From the NCBI RefSeq assembly GCF_002964975.1, contig NZ_PSZM01000003.1, positions 1 through 64,000 on the forward strand: a stretch of DNA of 64,000 nucleotides. The letters run 5' to 3'. The notes beneath the pieces were generated by a model. The model ran no database searches, was not told where the DNA came from, and was given only the letters and a program-made list of their open reading frames with translations. A program made the translations under genes and the position numbers. This document shows, piece after piece, positions 43,213 through 53,142 of the stretch (position 1 is its first letter; the number at the start of each line of letters is the position of its first letter). The stretch is from Apibacter adventoris (GTDB lineage Bacteria; Bacteroidota; Bacteroidia; Flavobacteriales; Weeksellaceae).

Positions 43213-44772
43213 ATGAAAAAATATTTTTTACTATCAATAATATTGCTGTTTAACTCTTTTATAATGGCACAGCAAAAAAAACATATAGTAGAAGCTAAAG
43301 AAACTTTATATGGATTAAGCAAAAAGTACCAAATTTCTATAGATGAATTAAGAAAGTCTAATCCTCAACTTAAAGATCGGGCTCCTCAAATAGGAGAAAC
43401 ACTCATAATTCCAGATAAAACTTCTAGCCCTAATCAAAAAAAGAAAGATAACGCTGTAACTACAAACACATCAAATAAATCATTTGAAAAAGATATAGAC
43501 ACATCTAAAGAATTTATCTATATAACTGTAGAACCCAAAGAAACTCTTTATAGGATAAGTAAAAAATATAAAATAAGTATTGATTCCATAAAAAAATTAA
43601 ACCCTAATATGGACGAAAAAGGTCCTAAAATTGGGGAAATATTAAAATTATATGCAACCACTAATAAAATAAAAAATCAGAATTCTAAAGATTCTGACTC
43701 AACTAAATCAAACGCAAAAGAAGATAATGTTGCTATATCTAAATCAACAGTTAATGATAAAAATGAAAATGTTATCAATGTTGTAATGTTTTTACCCTTT
43801 CATACTGAAACTACAGAAAAAAATGAAGAAAGAAATATAGCTAAAGAATTTTATTCAGGAGCTTTTATCGCCTTAGACTCGCTAACCAACAAGGGGAGAA
43901 AAATTAATGTAAATTTATTGGATAGTGGAGAAGATAATAAATTTAAGGAAACCCTTAATACTTATGATTTTTCTAATACTCAACTAATTATTGGTCCGTT
44001 GTTTAAATCAGGAATCATATCTGTTGCCAATAAAATCAAAAAAATACCAATAGTTTCTCCTTTTACTTCTAGTGACGAATTAGATAATTATTCTAATTTA
44101 ATTCTCTATGACACCAAAGATCAAATTTTAGCAGAAAAGCTAGTAGAGGAAATGATGAAAAAATATTCCGGTGAAAAAATATACATACTATATGATAATG
44201 ATCATGTTGAGGTAGCACATTATGTAAAATCTTTACTTCTAAATAAAAAGAAAAATATAGAAATTGTATTAACTCAAAAAGCTGAAGATATTAAACCTCA
44301 ACAAAATTTGGTTACTCAAGAATACAATAAAATTTATTCTATAATAATTTCAGAAGATAACAATTTATTGACAAACTATTTAAATAATATTATAAACTGG
44401 AATACTGATCAATTGCAACCTATATCTTTATATTATTCTTCCTTATTTGATAATAAAAAATATAGTGGAAAGTTATTAGATTTCGGACTTATTTATTCAG
44501 ATACAAAATATGTTAACGAATATGGTTTTAATGAACAAAAAACAATAAATGCATATAAAAAGAAATTTTGTAATACTCCCGGTAAATATGCTATTGTAGG
44601 TTTTGATGTAACCTATGATATTTTAAACCGAATGGATAACAATGGAATTTTATATGATAAATATATGAAGAGTGAAGCAAAACAATTAAGCAATAAATAT
44701 TCTTTTATAAGGATTAAAAATAATGGTGCTTGGGCAAACCAAGGAGCTAGAATCATACAACTTCTTAAATAA
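43213..44772 (+). CDS. Secreted protein with two LysM domains and a periplasmic-binding-protein-like domain
   Basis: This 519-residue protein has a signal peptide (MKKYFLLSIILLFNSFIMAQ). Two LysM peptidoglycan-binding domains follow, at about 22-66 (HIVEAKETLYGLSKKYQISI) and 99-143 (ITVEPKETLYRISKKYKISI). After a Lys/Ser/Asn-rich linker, from about residue 185 there is a type 1 periplasmic-binding-protein fold (INVVMFLPFHTET, FYSGAFIALDSLTNKG, QLIIGPLFKSGIISVANKIK, KIPIVSPFTSSDELD, IVGFDVTYDIL). Such proteins are common in Bacteroidota. The ligand is unknown; a cell-wall-associated sensor or binding role is inferred. It precedes fabD by 34 bp. Confidence 0.85.
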   Translation: MKKYFLLSIILLFNSFIMAQQKKHIVEAKETLYGLSKKYQISIDELRKSNPQLKDRAPQIGETLIIPDKTSSPNQKKKDNAVTTNTSNKSFEKDIDTSKEFIYITVEPKETLYRISKKYKISIDSIKKLNPNMDEKGPKIGEILKLYATTNKIKNQNSKDSDSTKSNAKEDNVAISKSTVNDKNENVINVVMFLPFHTETTEKNEERNIAKEFYSGAFIALDSLTNKGRKINVNLLDSGEDNKFKETLNTYDFSNTQLIIGPLFKSGIISVANKIKKIPIVSPFTSSDELDNYSNLILYDTKDQILAEKLVEEMMKKYSGEKIYILYDNDHVEVAHYVKSLLLNKKKNIEIVLTQKAEDIKPQQNLVTQEYNKIYSIIISEDNNLLTNYLNNIINWNTDQLQPISLYYSSLFDNKKYSGKLLDFGLIYSDTKYVNEYGFNEQKTINAYKKKFCNTPGKYAIVGFDVTYDILNRMDNNGILYDKYMKSEAKQLSNKYSFIRIKNNGAWANQGARIIQLLK

Positions 44773-44806
44773 TAACAATTAATTTATATAAACACAGAAA
44801 AATTTA

Positions 44807-45691
44807 ATGAATTCGTTAGTATTTCCTGGACAAGGAACTCAATTCCCTGGTATGGGAAAAGAACTGTATGACAGTAGAACTGATATTAAAGAAATGATGA
44901 ATTCTGCTAATGATGTATTAGGGTTTGACATTATTAATATTATGTTTAACGGTACGGAAGAACAACTTAAGCAAACTAAAGTAGCTCAACCTGCAATTTT
45001 TATTCATTCCATTGCCGCCGCTAAGATTAATGAAAATGCTAGAATAGAAATGGTTGCCGGACACTCTTTAGGAGAATTTTCTGCTTTAGTCGGTAATGGA
45101 GTGTTATCTTTTGACAGTGGATTAAAACTTGTGTATGAAAGAGCTTTGTCTATGCAGGAAGCTTGTGAAGAAAATCCGTCTTCTATGGCTGCTATTATAG
45201 GACTTCCGGATGAAATTATCGAAAATGTATGCCAAGAAATATCTACAGATAAAAATCTGGTTGTACCGGCAAACTATAATTGTCCGGGTCAATTAGTTAT
45301 ATCTGGTCATACACCTGCTGTAGAAAAAGCTTGCGAAATCTTAAAAGAAAAAGGAGCAAAAAGAGCATTGATTTTACCTGTACATGGAGCATTTCACTCT
45401 CCATTAATGCAAATGGCGCAGGATAGACTTGCTAATGCAATTAACAATACCAAGTTTAATACTCCAAGTGTTCCTATTTATCAAAATGTTACAACTACTC
45501 CTGTAAAAGAAGTAGAGCAAATCAAAAAAAATCTCATCAAGCAACTCACCCTTCCTGTTAAATGGAAACAAACTATACAAAATATGATTGCTGATAATTG
45601 TTCTGTTTTTATTGAAACAGGTCCTGGTAAAACCTTACAAGGGCTTATTAAAAAAATTGATAATTCTGTAGAAGTTTCTTCATTATCTTAA
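44807..45691 (+). CDS. fabD: Malonyl-CoA:ACP transacylase
   Basis: FabD moves malonyl from CoA to acyl carrier protein to feed fatty acid elongation. The 294 residues contain LVFPGQGTQFPGMGKEL at the start, the nucleophile Ser87 in VAGHSLGEFSALV, the malonyl carboxylate-binding Arg in YERALSMQEACEE, and the catalytic His region PVHGAFHSPLMQMAQ. The C-terminal FIETGPGKTLQGLIKKID is intact. It is followed by a strong terminator. Confidence 0.96.
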   Translation: MNSLVFPGQGTQFPGMGKELYDSRTDIKEMMNSANDVLGFDIINIMFNGTEEQLKQTKVAQPAIFIHSIAAAKINENARIEMVAGHSLGEFSALVGNGVLSFDSGLKLVYERALSMQEACEENPSSMAAIIGLPDEIIENVCQEISTDKNLVVPANYNCPGQLVISGHTPAVEKACEILKEKGAKRALILPVHGAFHSPLMQMAQDRLANAINNTKFNTPSVPIYQNVTTTPVKEVEQIKKNLIKQLTLPVKWKQTIQNMIADNCSVFIETGPGKTLQGLIKKIDNSVEVSSLS

Positions 45692-45703
45692 TTTAAAATA
45701 TAT

Positions 45704-45738
45704 AAAAAGCTAACTTTATTAAAAAAGTTAGCTTTTTT
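45704..45738 (+). terminator. Terminator of fabD
   Basis: AAAAAGCTAACTTT with the complementary AAAGTTAGCTTTTTT around a short A/T loop, beginning 13 bp after the fabD stop. Confidence 0.8.
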
Positions 45739-46096
45739 ATAAAAGAATTCTATCTAACTTCTTTTTCATTTTTATAATTTTTCTTTAAATCTTAAATTAA
45801 AATTAATCAAATCAATTAAGTTCTTTTATTACGAAATCTTCCTTCAATTAATTATTTAAAAGAATAAGTTACCTACATAATTTACTCTATACACGTAGTT
45901 TCCTTATAATTTTTTAATAAAAATTCATACAAAGTAAATATTTTTAAACCTTTTATACAATTATTACCTATACATTTTTACTAATATTAATTTACGGAAT
46001 ATTTTTTAATAATGTTATTTAAATATTTATAATTTAGATATCTATATGTAACATTTAATAATAATCTTATACAAATTAAGTAATATATAATATACC
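45739..46096. other. AT-rich intergenic region before the ABC operon
   Basis: About 360 bp without a coding frame or recognisable RNA. A promoter for the ABC operon must lie here, but no perfect TAnnTTTG was found close to the start. Confidence 0.45.
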
Positions 46097-46792
46097 ATGA
46101 TCTCATTAAAAAATATACAAAAATATTATGACATAGGACACAACAAATTACATGTTTTAAAAGGAATAAATTTAAATATAGAGGAAGGAGAAATGGTAGC
46201 TATTATGGGCTCTTCAGGATCGGGAAAATCAACTTTATTAAATATTTTAGGAATTTTAGATTATGCAGATTCAGGGGAGTACATTTTAAATAATGTCACT
46301 ATAGGAAAAGGATTAAGTGAAAATAAATCTGCAGACTACCGAAATAAATTTTTAGGTTTTGTATTTCAATCTTTTAATCTTATAGGATTTAAAAATGCTT
46401 TGGAAAATGTAGCTTTACCTCTTTATTATCAAAAAATTAAACGAACCAAAAGAAACGAAATAGCTAGAGAATTTTTAGAAAGTGTGGGTTTAGGAGATCG
46501 TGCAGATCATATGCCAAATGAGTTATCTGGAGGTCAGAAACAAAGAGTAGCGATTGCTCGAGCTTTAGTTACACATCCTAAAGTAATTTTAGCTGATGAA
46601 CCAACCGGAGCATTAGATAGTCAAACTACCTATGACGTAATGAAATTTTTACAGCAGATCAATAATGAAGGTAAAACCATTCTTATAGTTACTCATGAGT
46701 CTGAAGTTGCACAACAATGTAAAAGAATTGTTCATTTAAAAGATGGGATAATTGAAAGTGACGAAATTATTTCTCAAGATGTTTTAATTTAA
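46097..46792 (+). CDS. ABC transporter ATP-binding protein, MacB/LolD type
   Basis: This 231-residue ATPase powers the two permeases that follow. Walker A is GSSGSGKST at residues 38-46, the Q-loop is FVFQSFNLI, the signature LSGGQKQRVAIARALV, and Walker B VILADEPTGALDS followed by the H-loop in ILIVTHES. The layout with two FtsX/MacB-like permeases suggests export of a peptide, lipoprotein or drug rather than import. The substrate cannot be read from sequence. It is 10 bp from the next gene, so this is one operon. Confidence 0.92.
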   Translation: MISLKNIQKYYDIGHNKLHVLKGINLNIEEGEMVAIMGSSGSGKSTLLNILGILDYADSGEYILNNVTIGKGLSENKSADYRNKFLGFVFQSFNLIGFKNALENVALPLYYQKIKRTKRNEIAREFLESVGLGDRADHMPNELSGGQKQRVAIARALVTHPKVILADEPTGALDSQTTYDVMKFLQQINNEGKTILIVTHESEVAQQCKRIVHLKDGIIESDEIISQDVLI

Positions 46793-46802
46793 TATATAAT
46801 CT

Positions 46803-48032
46803 ATGTTTGATATAGATCGATGGCAGGAAATATTTTATTCAATTAAACAAAATAAGCTTAGAGCTTTTCTATCTGGATTTACTATCACTTTGGGTTTATT
46901 TATATTTATAATCTTGTTTGGAATAGGCAATGGACTTCAAAATGGTTTTATGTCACAGTTTATAAGAGATGCTACAAACCTTATCAGTATATTTCCGGGA
47001 AGAGCTACTGAAGCCTATAAAGGATTACAGGAAAACCGAAATATAACTTTAAAGAATGAAGACTTAAATCTTATTAAAAAAGTTTACAATAAAGAACTTG
47101 AATATAAGACATCTGTTATTTCTACATCTGATACCGTACGATATGGTATGGAAACAGGTAAATATCCCATTCAGGGGATCTTTCCTGAAAAACAATATAT
47201 TGAAAAAATAGTAATGATTTCAGGTCGCTTTATTTCAAAAAATGATATGAATAATGATCAGAAATTTGCTGCCATAGGCAGATTAATAGAAAAAGATTTA
47301 TTTAAAAATGGAAATGCCTTAGGGAAATATATCTCAATCGGAGGCATAAATTATAAAATTATTGGAGTATTTTCTGACAGTGGAGGAGATAGAGAAGAAA
47401 GAATTATTTATGTACCTATAACTACTTTACAATTAGCAAAAAAAAATTCTGATACAATAAATCAGATTGATTTATCCTACAACTCTTCAATGAATCCTCA
47501 GCAGGCAATTAAATTAGGAAAAAATATTGAAATGAATTTAAGATCTAAGCTAAAAATATCTCCATCAGATAAATCAGGCTTGTATGTAAGAAACAATGCA
47601 GAAAATATGGGTGATACATTTGCTTTTTTTGCTGTCATTTCTTTTTTAGTTATTTTTATTGGATTTGGAACTATTATGGCTGGTATAATAGGCATTAGCA
47701 ACATTATGGTTTATATTGTTAAAGAAAGAACTAAAGAAATTGGTGTAAGAAAAGCTCTGGGAGCAAAACCATCTAATATAATTGGTCTTATATTGCATGA
47801 ATCTATATTTATAACTGTTATTTCGGGAATTTTAGGAGTTTTACTAGGCATTTTAACTCTATATTTAATTGGAGATCATTTATCGGATTATTTTATAGTG
47901 GATCCATCTGTAAGTTGGACATTAATATTATTTGCAACTTTCTGCTTAATTATTTTTGGAAGTATTGCCGGCTTTATACCTGCTCGTAGAGCTGCTAAAA
48001 TTAAACCTATTGAAGCTTTAAGAGCAGATTAA
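46803..48032 (+). CDS. MacB-like ABC transporter permease, first
   Basis: This 409-residue permease has the MacB/FtsX layout: a first helix after RWQEIFYSIKQNKLRAFLSG (FTITLGLFIFIILFGIGNGL), a periplasmic MacB_PCD domain of about 230 residues with FPEKQYIEKIVMISGRFISK, and three C-terminal helices (FAFFAVISFLVIFIGFGTIM region, then ISNIMVYIVKERTKEIGVRK with the coupling segment RKALGAKPSNI). The end, IPARRAAKIKPIEALRAD, is the usual FtsX tail. It works as a heterodimer with the next gene, 24 bp downstream. Confidence 0.9.
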   Translation: MFDIDRWQEIFYSIKQNKLRAFLSGFTITLGLFIFIILFGIGNGLQNGFMSQFIRDATNLISIFPGRATEAYKGLQENRNITLKNEDLNLIKKVYNKELEYKTSVISTSDTVRYGMETGKYPIQGIFPEKQYIEKIVMISGRFISKNDMNNDQKFAAIGRLIEKDLFKNGNALGKYISIGGINYKIIGVFSDSGGDREERIIYVPITTLQLAKKNSDTINQIDLSYNSSMNPQQAIKLGKNIEMNLRSKLKISPSDKSGLYVRNNAENMGDTFAFFAVISFLVIFIGFGTIMAGIIGISNIMVYIVKERTKEIGVRKALGAKPSNIIGLILHESIFITVISGILGVLLGILTLYLIGDHLSDYFIVDPSVSWTLILFATFCLIIFGSIAGFIPARRAAKIKPIEALRAD

Positions 48033-48056
48033 TATAATAAATTTAGACAAAGTATT

Positions 48057-49304
48057 ATGCTTATTTTTGAAAGAGAAACTTGGAGCGAAATTTATTATTC
48101 TTTGAGTAAAAACAAATTAAGAACCATACTAACAATGATAGGGGTTGCCTGGGGAATGTTTTTATACGTTTTTCTTTTAGGAGCTGCTAAAGGTGTTGAA
48201 AATGGATTTAATAAAATATTTGATGGATTTGCTACAAATAGCATTTTTTTATGGGCTGATTATACAGGTGAACCCTATAAAGGTTATCCTAGAAATAGAG
48301 AATTATTTATACATATTAATGATGTAGATTATTTAAAAAAAGAAGTGCATGAAATAGATTTTATTGTTCCTAGAAGTGTACGAAATTCAGCTCAAGGATT
48401 AGTGTCCCATGGAAATATAAGTAAAAATTATAACATTTATGGAGACTACCCTATTGCTTCTAAAATTGAAAAAAAGGAATTAATTGATGGAAGATTTCTA
48501 AATGAAAACGATATTTCTCAAAATAGAAAAGTAACTGTTATCGGAAAAGAAGTTGCAGATCAATTATTTAAAAAAAATGAAAAACCTATTGGAGGTTTTA
48601 TTAAAATAGGAGGAATTTATTTTCAGATAATAGGTATTTACCGATTAGCCAATGCCAGCATAGAAGGAGAAAATACAATATATATCCCATTCAATACTTT
48701 TCAAATTCTCTATAATAAAGGAGATAAAATTAATTGGATGGCAATTTCTATAAAACCTCAATATAATGTAAAAACCGTAGAAAAAAAAATCAAACTATTA
48801 CTCAAAAAAAAATATGATGTTGCACCTACTGATGAAAAAGCTTTTGGAGCATTCAACTTTGCAGAAAATTTTAAAAAAGTTACAGGCTTTTTAACTGGTA
48901 TGCAAATATTAACCTGGGTTGTTGGAGGGCTTACTATTTTAGCTGGAGTAATAGCCATTTCCAATATTTTATTAATTACAGTAAAAGAAAGAACCCTTGA
49001 AATTGGAATTCGAAGGGCTTTAGGTGCCAAACCTGGAGAAATAAAACAACAAATTTTATTAGAAAGTGTTTTTTTAACTGTTTTTTCAGGAATAATCGGA
49101 TTTATCGGAGGTATTTTACTTCTTATTTTCATACGTTCCTCTATAGGAGAAAGCCCTAGTTTTCCATTTTATAATCCTACGGTTAATTTATGGAATGTCT
49201 TAATAGCTTTAACAATTATGGTTGGTTTAGGGGTTCTTATTGGACTTATTCCGGCAAAACGTGCTGTCCAAATTAAACCTATTGAAGCTTTACGTACTGA
49301 ATAA
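48057..49304 (+). CDS. MacB-like ABC transporter permease, second
   Basis: This 415-residue permease is homologous to its neighbour (SEIYYSLSKNKLRTILTMIG at the start, ISNILLITVKERTLEIGIRR with RRALGAKPGEIKQQILLESV, and the tail IPAKRAVQIKPIEALRTE). The periplasmic domain (SRSVRNSAQGLV-like region, IYGDYPIASKIEKKELIDGR) differs enough that the pair forms a heterodimer. No HlyD-type adaptor or TolC channel is encoded next to it in this window. A bidirectional terminator follows. Confidence 0.9.
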   Translation: MLIFERETWSEIYYSLSKNKLRTILTMIGVAWGMFLYVFLLGAAKGVENGFNKIFDGFATNSIFLWADYTGEPYKGYPRNRELFIHINDVDYLKKEVHEIDFIVPRSVRNSAQGLVSHGNISKNYNIYGDYPIASKIEKKELIDGRFLNENDISQNRKVTVIGKEVADQLFKKNEKPIGGFIKIGGIYFQIIGIYRLANASIEGENTIYIPFNTFQILYNKGDKINWMAISIKPQYNVKTVEKKIKLLLKKKYDVAPTDEKAFGAFNFAENFKKVTGFLTGMQILTWVVGGLTILAGVIAISNILLITVKERTLEIGIRRALGAKPGEIKQQILLESVFLTVFSGIIGFIGGILLLIFIRSSIGESPSFPFYNPTVNLWNVLIALTIMVGLGVLIGLIPAKRAVQIKPIEALRTE

Positions 49305-49310
49305 AATCAA

Positions 49311-49340
49311 AAGAATTTATCTGTAGATAGATAAATTCTT
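49311..49340. terminator. Bidirectional terminator between the ABC operon and cysN
   Basis: AAGAATTTATCT-GTAGAT-AGATAAATTCTT with T-runs on the right and A-rich sequence on the left; it serves two converging operons. Confidence 0.75.
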
Positions 49341-49358
49341 TTTTAATATTATTATTTA

Positions 49359-50603
49359 TTATTTAACAAAACCAACTGCTACAGTATTATTGGTTTGCAT
49401 GTCTATTAAAATAAATGCTCCATTCATTTTGTTATCTTCATATTTATCCAAATATAATGGTGAAGCTAACTTTATATTTACCTCTGAAATTTCATTCATA
49501 GATATTTCTGAAGCTTCAAATTTAGCAGATGGATCTTCCGGAGGAATAATATAATGAATTTCATGTAACTTACATACTCCCATTCTAGCTCCTGCTTGTA
49601 TACCATATTTACCACTTAAGGTAGCTTTTTGCTCGTCTAACCAAACTAAATCTGCCAAAATATCTTTATTGATAAGAAAATCTTTATTTTCTTTAATTAG
49701 CATGCTCCCTCTACTAATATCTATATCATCAGACAGTCGTATTTGTATAGATTGTCCTTGTTCTGCTTTTTCATAAGTGGTTTTATACTTTCTTATTTCC
49801 TGCACTTTACTTTTTTTCCCGGAAGGTAATACTATAATAGTATCTCCTAATGAAATCGATCCACTTATAATTCTTCCAGCATATGCTCTATAATCAGTAA
49901 ATTCTTCATTCTGAACATGTAAAACTTGTTGTATATCCATTCTAAAGTCAAAATGTTCCGATTGTGTTTTACCTATGGTATGTAATAGCTCAGATAGAGT
50001 TTTTCCTTTATAAAATGGCATATTATCAGATTTATACACGATATTATCACCTTTTAAAGAGCTTACAGGAATAATAGCTATTTCTTGATCTTGTTTAGGA
50101 TACTGTTCTAACATATTATTAATCTGACGTGAAATATTCTGAAACACTTTCTCATCATAATCTACTAAATCCATTTTATTAATACAAAATAAAATATGCG
50201 ATTGCCTAAGTAAACGATTAATAAAATAATGTCGATAAGTTTGTTCTAACAGTCCTTTTCTGGCATCTATTAAAATAATTGACACTTCAGAATTTGAAGC
50301 TCCTGTAACCATATTACGTGTATATTCTACATGTCCCGGACTATCTGCAATAATAAATTTACGTTCGGGAGTAGAAAAATATATATGGGCTACATCAATA
50401 GTTATTCCCTGTTCCCTTTCAGCTATAAGCCCATCGGTAATTACTGAAAAGTCAAGATCGGATAAACCTTTTTCTTCAGTTTTTTTCTTTATTAAATCTT
50501 CTTGTTCTTTAGTAAGTGCTCCATTGTCATAAAGTAGTCTCCCTATTAAAGTGCTTTTTCCATCATCTACACTACCTGCTGTATTTATTTTTAATAAATC
50601 CAT
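49359..50603 (-). CDS. cysN: Sulfate adenylyltransferase subunit 1 (GTPase)
   Basis: CysN is the GTP-hydrolysing subunit that drives formation of adenylyl sulfate (APS) by CysD. The 414 residues include P-loop VDDGKSTLIGRLLYD, switch I EREQGITIDVAHIYF, DSPGHVEYTRNMVTGASNSE and NKMDLVDY. The C-terminal beta-barrels are complete. There is no fused APS-kinase (CysC) domain, unlike the CysNC of many species. It is the last gene of the minus-strand run and follows cysD by 18 bp. Confidence 0.94.
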   Translation of the reverse strand: MDLLKINTAGSVDDGKSTLIGRLLYDNGALTKEQEDLIKKKTEEKGLSDLDFSVITDGLIAEREQGITIDVAHIYFSTPERKFIIADSPGHVEYTRNMVTGASNSEVSIILIDARKGLLEQTYRHYFINRLLRQSHILFCINKMDLVDYDEKVFQNISRQINNMLEQYPKQDQEIAIIPVSSLKGDNIVYKSDNMPFYKGKTLSELLHTIGKTQSEHFDFRMDIQQVLHVQNEEFTDYRAYAGRIISGSISLGDTIIVLPSGKKSKVQEIRKYKTTYEKAEQGQSIQIRLSDDIDISRGSMLIKENKDFLINKDILADLVWLDEQKATLSGKYGIQAGARMGVCKLHEIHYIIPPEDPSAKFEASEISMNEISEVNIKLASPLYLDKYEDNKMNGAFILIDMQTNNTVAVGFVK

Positions 50604-50621
50604 CTATTCGTTTAATTAAAA

Positions 50622-51521
50622 TTAAAAATATCCTGTTTTTTTACGTTCTTCTAGAGCTGCTTCGGATCGTTTGTCATCCATTCGAGCTCCTCTTTCAGAT
50701 GTCTTTGACGATTTATTTTCTTTCATAACTTCTTCAATAGTTGTTGCATTTGAAAGAAGAGCTGCTGTACATGTCATATCTCCCACAGTTCTAAATCTTA
50801 CTATACCTTCTAGAACTTTATCTGAATCCACTAAATTAAGATAATCAGAAAACGCTATATAGCTTCCATCTCTTTCTACTAATTTTCTGGAATGTGCAAA
50901 ATAAATAGAGGGTAATTTAATACCTTCTTGTTTTATATAATTCCAAACATCTTCTTCTGTCCAGTTACTTATAGGAAAAGCTCTAACATTTTCACCAAAA
51001 TGTATTTTACCATTTAATATTGTAAATAATTCCGGTCTTTGTTTTTTTGCATCCCATTGTCCAAAATCATTACGAACAGAAAATATTCTTTCTTTTGCCC
51101 TTGATTTTTCTTCATCTCTTCTTGCTCCTCCCATGCAAACATCAAACCCAAATTCCTCTATTGCATCTAGAAGAGTCACTGTTTGTAACGAATTTCTACT
51201 GGCATATTTCCCGGTTTCTTCTTTTACTTTCTTTTGATCTATACTATCTTGTACATATCTAACAATTAATTCTACCCCTAATTTTTTAGCTAACCAATCT
51301 CTAAATTCTATAGTTTCCGGAAAATTATGTCCGGTATCTATATGTAAAAGCGGAAAAGGAATTTTAGCCGGGTAAAATGCTTTTTGAGCCAATCGAACTA
51401 ATGTTATGGAATCTTTACCTCCTGAAAATAATAGTACGGGTTTGTTAAATTGAGAAACTACTTCCCGTATTATATAAATACTTTCATTCTCTAAAGTTTC
51501 TAAATGTTTATCTAAACTCAT
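50622..51521 (-). CDS. cysD: Sulfate adenylyltransferase subunit 2
   Basis: CysD transfers AMP from ATP to sulfate. The 299 residues carry the PP-loop SGGKDSITLVRLAQKAF, LLHIDTGHNFPETIEFRDWL, the GGARRDEEKSRAKERIFS loop and FRTVGDMTCTAALLSNATTI. The C-terminal RMDDKRSEAALEERKKTGYF is the standard ending. It lies 2 bp after cysH and 18 bp before cysN. Confidence 0.95.
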   Translation of the reverse strand: MSLDKHLETLENESIYIIREVVSQFNKPVLLFSGGKDSITLVRLAQKAFYPAKIPFPLLHIDTGHNFPETIEFRDWLAKKLGVELIVRYVQDSIDQKKVKEETGKYASRNSLQTVTLLDAIEEFGFDVCMGGARRDEEKSRAKERIFSVRNDFGQWDAKKQRPELFTILNGKIHFGENVRAFPISNWTEEDVWNYIKQEGIKLPSIYFAHSRKLVERDGSYIAFSDYLNLVDSDKVLEGIVRFRTVGDMTCTAALLSNATTIEEVMKENKSSKTSERGARMDDKRSEAALEERKKTGYF

Positions 51522-51523
51522 TA

Positions 51524-52243
51524 TTAATTATTTTTATCTTTATGTATGTGTAAACCACATTCTTTTTTTCCGTTTTCCCACCACCATCTTCCAGCTCTGA
51601 AATCTTCACCTTCTTGTAAGGCACGGGTACAAGGTGCACATCCAATGCTAAGATAGCCTTTTTTATATAAGCGATTAATGGGTACTTGATTTTGTTTTAT
51701 ATATTCTTCTACTTCTTTTAGAGTATAATTTAATAAAGGATTAAATTTAATAAGATTATGCGTATCATCCCATTCTAAAAAATGCATGTTTTCTCGATTC
51801 GGTGATTGTTCTGCTCGTAAACCTGTTATCCACAAATTTGCTTCTTTTAAAGCCCTAGCAAGTGGAATTACCTTTCTTATATAACAGCATTGTTTTCTGT
51901 TTTCTATACTTCTATAAAATCCATTTATACCAAATTCTTCAACGTATTCTCTTATATCTTTTTCATCCGGATAGTATATTTTAAATTTAAAATTTTTATA
52001 TTTTATTTGTGAAGACTGAAACACATCATAAGTTTCTTCAAAATTTCTCCCTGTATCTAATGTAAAAACTTCTACTTTTTCTACATAATTATACAATATA
52101 TCTGTAATCATTTGATCTTCAATACCAAATGAAGTTGAAAAAACTTTTTTTCCTGGAATAGTATCTAAGATATATTTTATTTTTTCAAATACTGGGAGTT
52201 CTTTAATTTCCTTATTCCAATTTAATAAATCTTCATGCCTCAT
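51524..52243 (-). CDS. cysH: Assimilatory adenylyl-sulfate (APS) reductase, CysH family
   Basis: This thioredoxin-dependent reductase turns activated sulfate into sulfite. The 239 residues have the PP-loop region FSTSFGIEDQMITDILYN, TLDTGRNFEETYDVF and the catalytic ECGLH near the end (KKECGLHIHKD). Cysteine pairs RKQCCYIRK and IGCAPCTRA are the four ligands of a [4Fe-4S] cluster, which is found in APS-using enzymes and absent in PAPS-using E. coli CysH. With CysDN and no CysC here, the substrate is very probably APS. It sits between the transporter genes and cysD. Confidence 0.92.
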   Translation of the reverse strand: MRHEDLLNWNKEIKELPVFEKIKYILDTIPGKKVFSTSFGIEDQMITDILYNYVEKVEVFTLDTGRNFEETYDVFQSSQIKYKNFKFKIYYPDEKDIREYVEEFGINGFYRSIENRKQCCYIRKVIPLARALKEANLWITGLRAEQSPNRENMHFLEWDDTHNLIKFNPLLNYTLKEVEEYIKQNQVPINRLYKKGYLSIGCAPCTRALQEGEDFRAGRWWWENGKKECGLHIHKDKNN

Positions 52244-52275
52244 TTTATTTAATTATAACATATTTAAACTAATCA

Positions 52276-53133
52276 TTAACTAAATGCCCCTGAAAGATAT
52301 TTTTGTGTTAATACATTTTTAGGGTTATTAAAAACTTCTTGAGCTTCTCCTTGCTCAACTATTTCACCTAAATACATAAATATTACATTATCGGCAATTC
52401 TTAATGCCTGAGTTAAAGTATGTGTGACTAAAACAATGCCATATTCTTTTTTTAAATCCAAAAATAATTTTTCGATGGTATTACTGGAAATTGGGTCTAA
52501 AGCAGATGTAGACTCATCCCCTAAAATAAACTCAGGCTCTACAGCTAAACCTCTTGCTAAACATAGTCTTTGTTGCTGTCCTATAGATAAACTTGAGGCA
52601 GAGGTATGTAATCTGTTTTTTATCTCTTCCCATAATCCGACTGCTTTAAGATAATACTCAACAATTTGGTCTAATTTCTTTCTTCCTCTAACTCCATGTA
52701 TTTTACAACCATAAGTTATATTATCATAAATCGACATTGGTAATGGAGTTGGACGTTGAGATAATAATCCAATCTTTTTTCTTATATGAGTAATTTCGAC
52801 ATTTTTATCATAAATATCTTCATTATCTACTAAAATGTTTCCAGTAATCTTTACTTTATAAATTGTATCGGTTAGTCTATTAATACTTTTTAATAAAGTT
52901 GTTTTTCCACATCCTGATGGTCCTATAATACAGGTAATTTTACGATTAGGAATTTCAACATTTATATCTTTTAAAATATGTTGATCTTTAATGTAAAGAT
53001 TAAAATTTTTAATTTTTATACTAAAGGGATTATGTATTTCTCCAAATTTATTGTTAGGTAAAAATGATTGACTTATTTTACTCTTCATTTTTTTAGAATC
53101 AAATAATAAACGATTATTTATAAACGATTGCAT
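52276..53133 (-). CDS. pstB: Pst-like ABC transporter ATP-binding protein
   Basis: This 285-residue ATPase of the phosphate-type family has Walker A GPSGCGKTT, the PstB-typical KSINRLTDTIYKVKITG, GLLSQRPTPLPMSIYDNITY, signature LSIGQQQRLCLARGLA, Walker B FILGDESTSALDPIS and the D-loop. The N-terminal ~45 residues before FSIKIKNFNLYIKDQ are longer than usual; a start at the internal methionine near residue 16 is possible. It is 32 bp from cysH and 9 bp from pstA, so transport and sulfate activation appear co-transcribed. Real substrate is discussed under findings. Confidence 0.85.
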   Translation of the reverse strand: MQSFINNRLLFDSKKMKSKISQSFLPNNKFGEIHNPFSIKIKNFNLYIKDQHILKDINVEIPNRKITCIIGPSGCGKTTLLKSINRLTDTIYKVKITGNILVDNEDIYDKNVEITHIRKKIGLLSQRPTPLPMSIYDNITYGCKIHGVRGRKKLDQIVEYYLKAVGLWEEIKNRLHTSASSLSIGQQQRLCLARGLAVEPEFILGDESTSALDPISSNTIEKLFLDLKKEYGIVLVTHTLTQALRIADNVIFMYLGEIVEQGEAQEVFNNPKNVLTQKYLSGAFS

Positions 53134-53142
53134 TATTAGGAA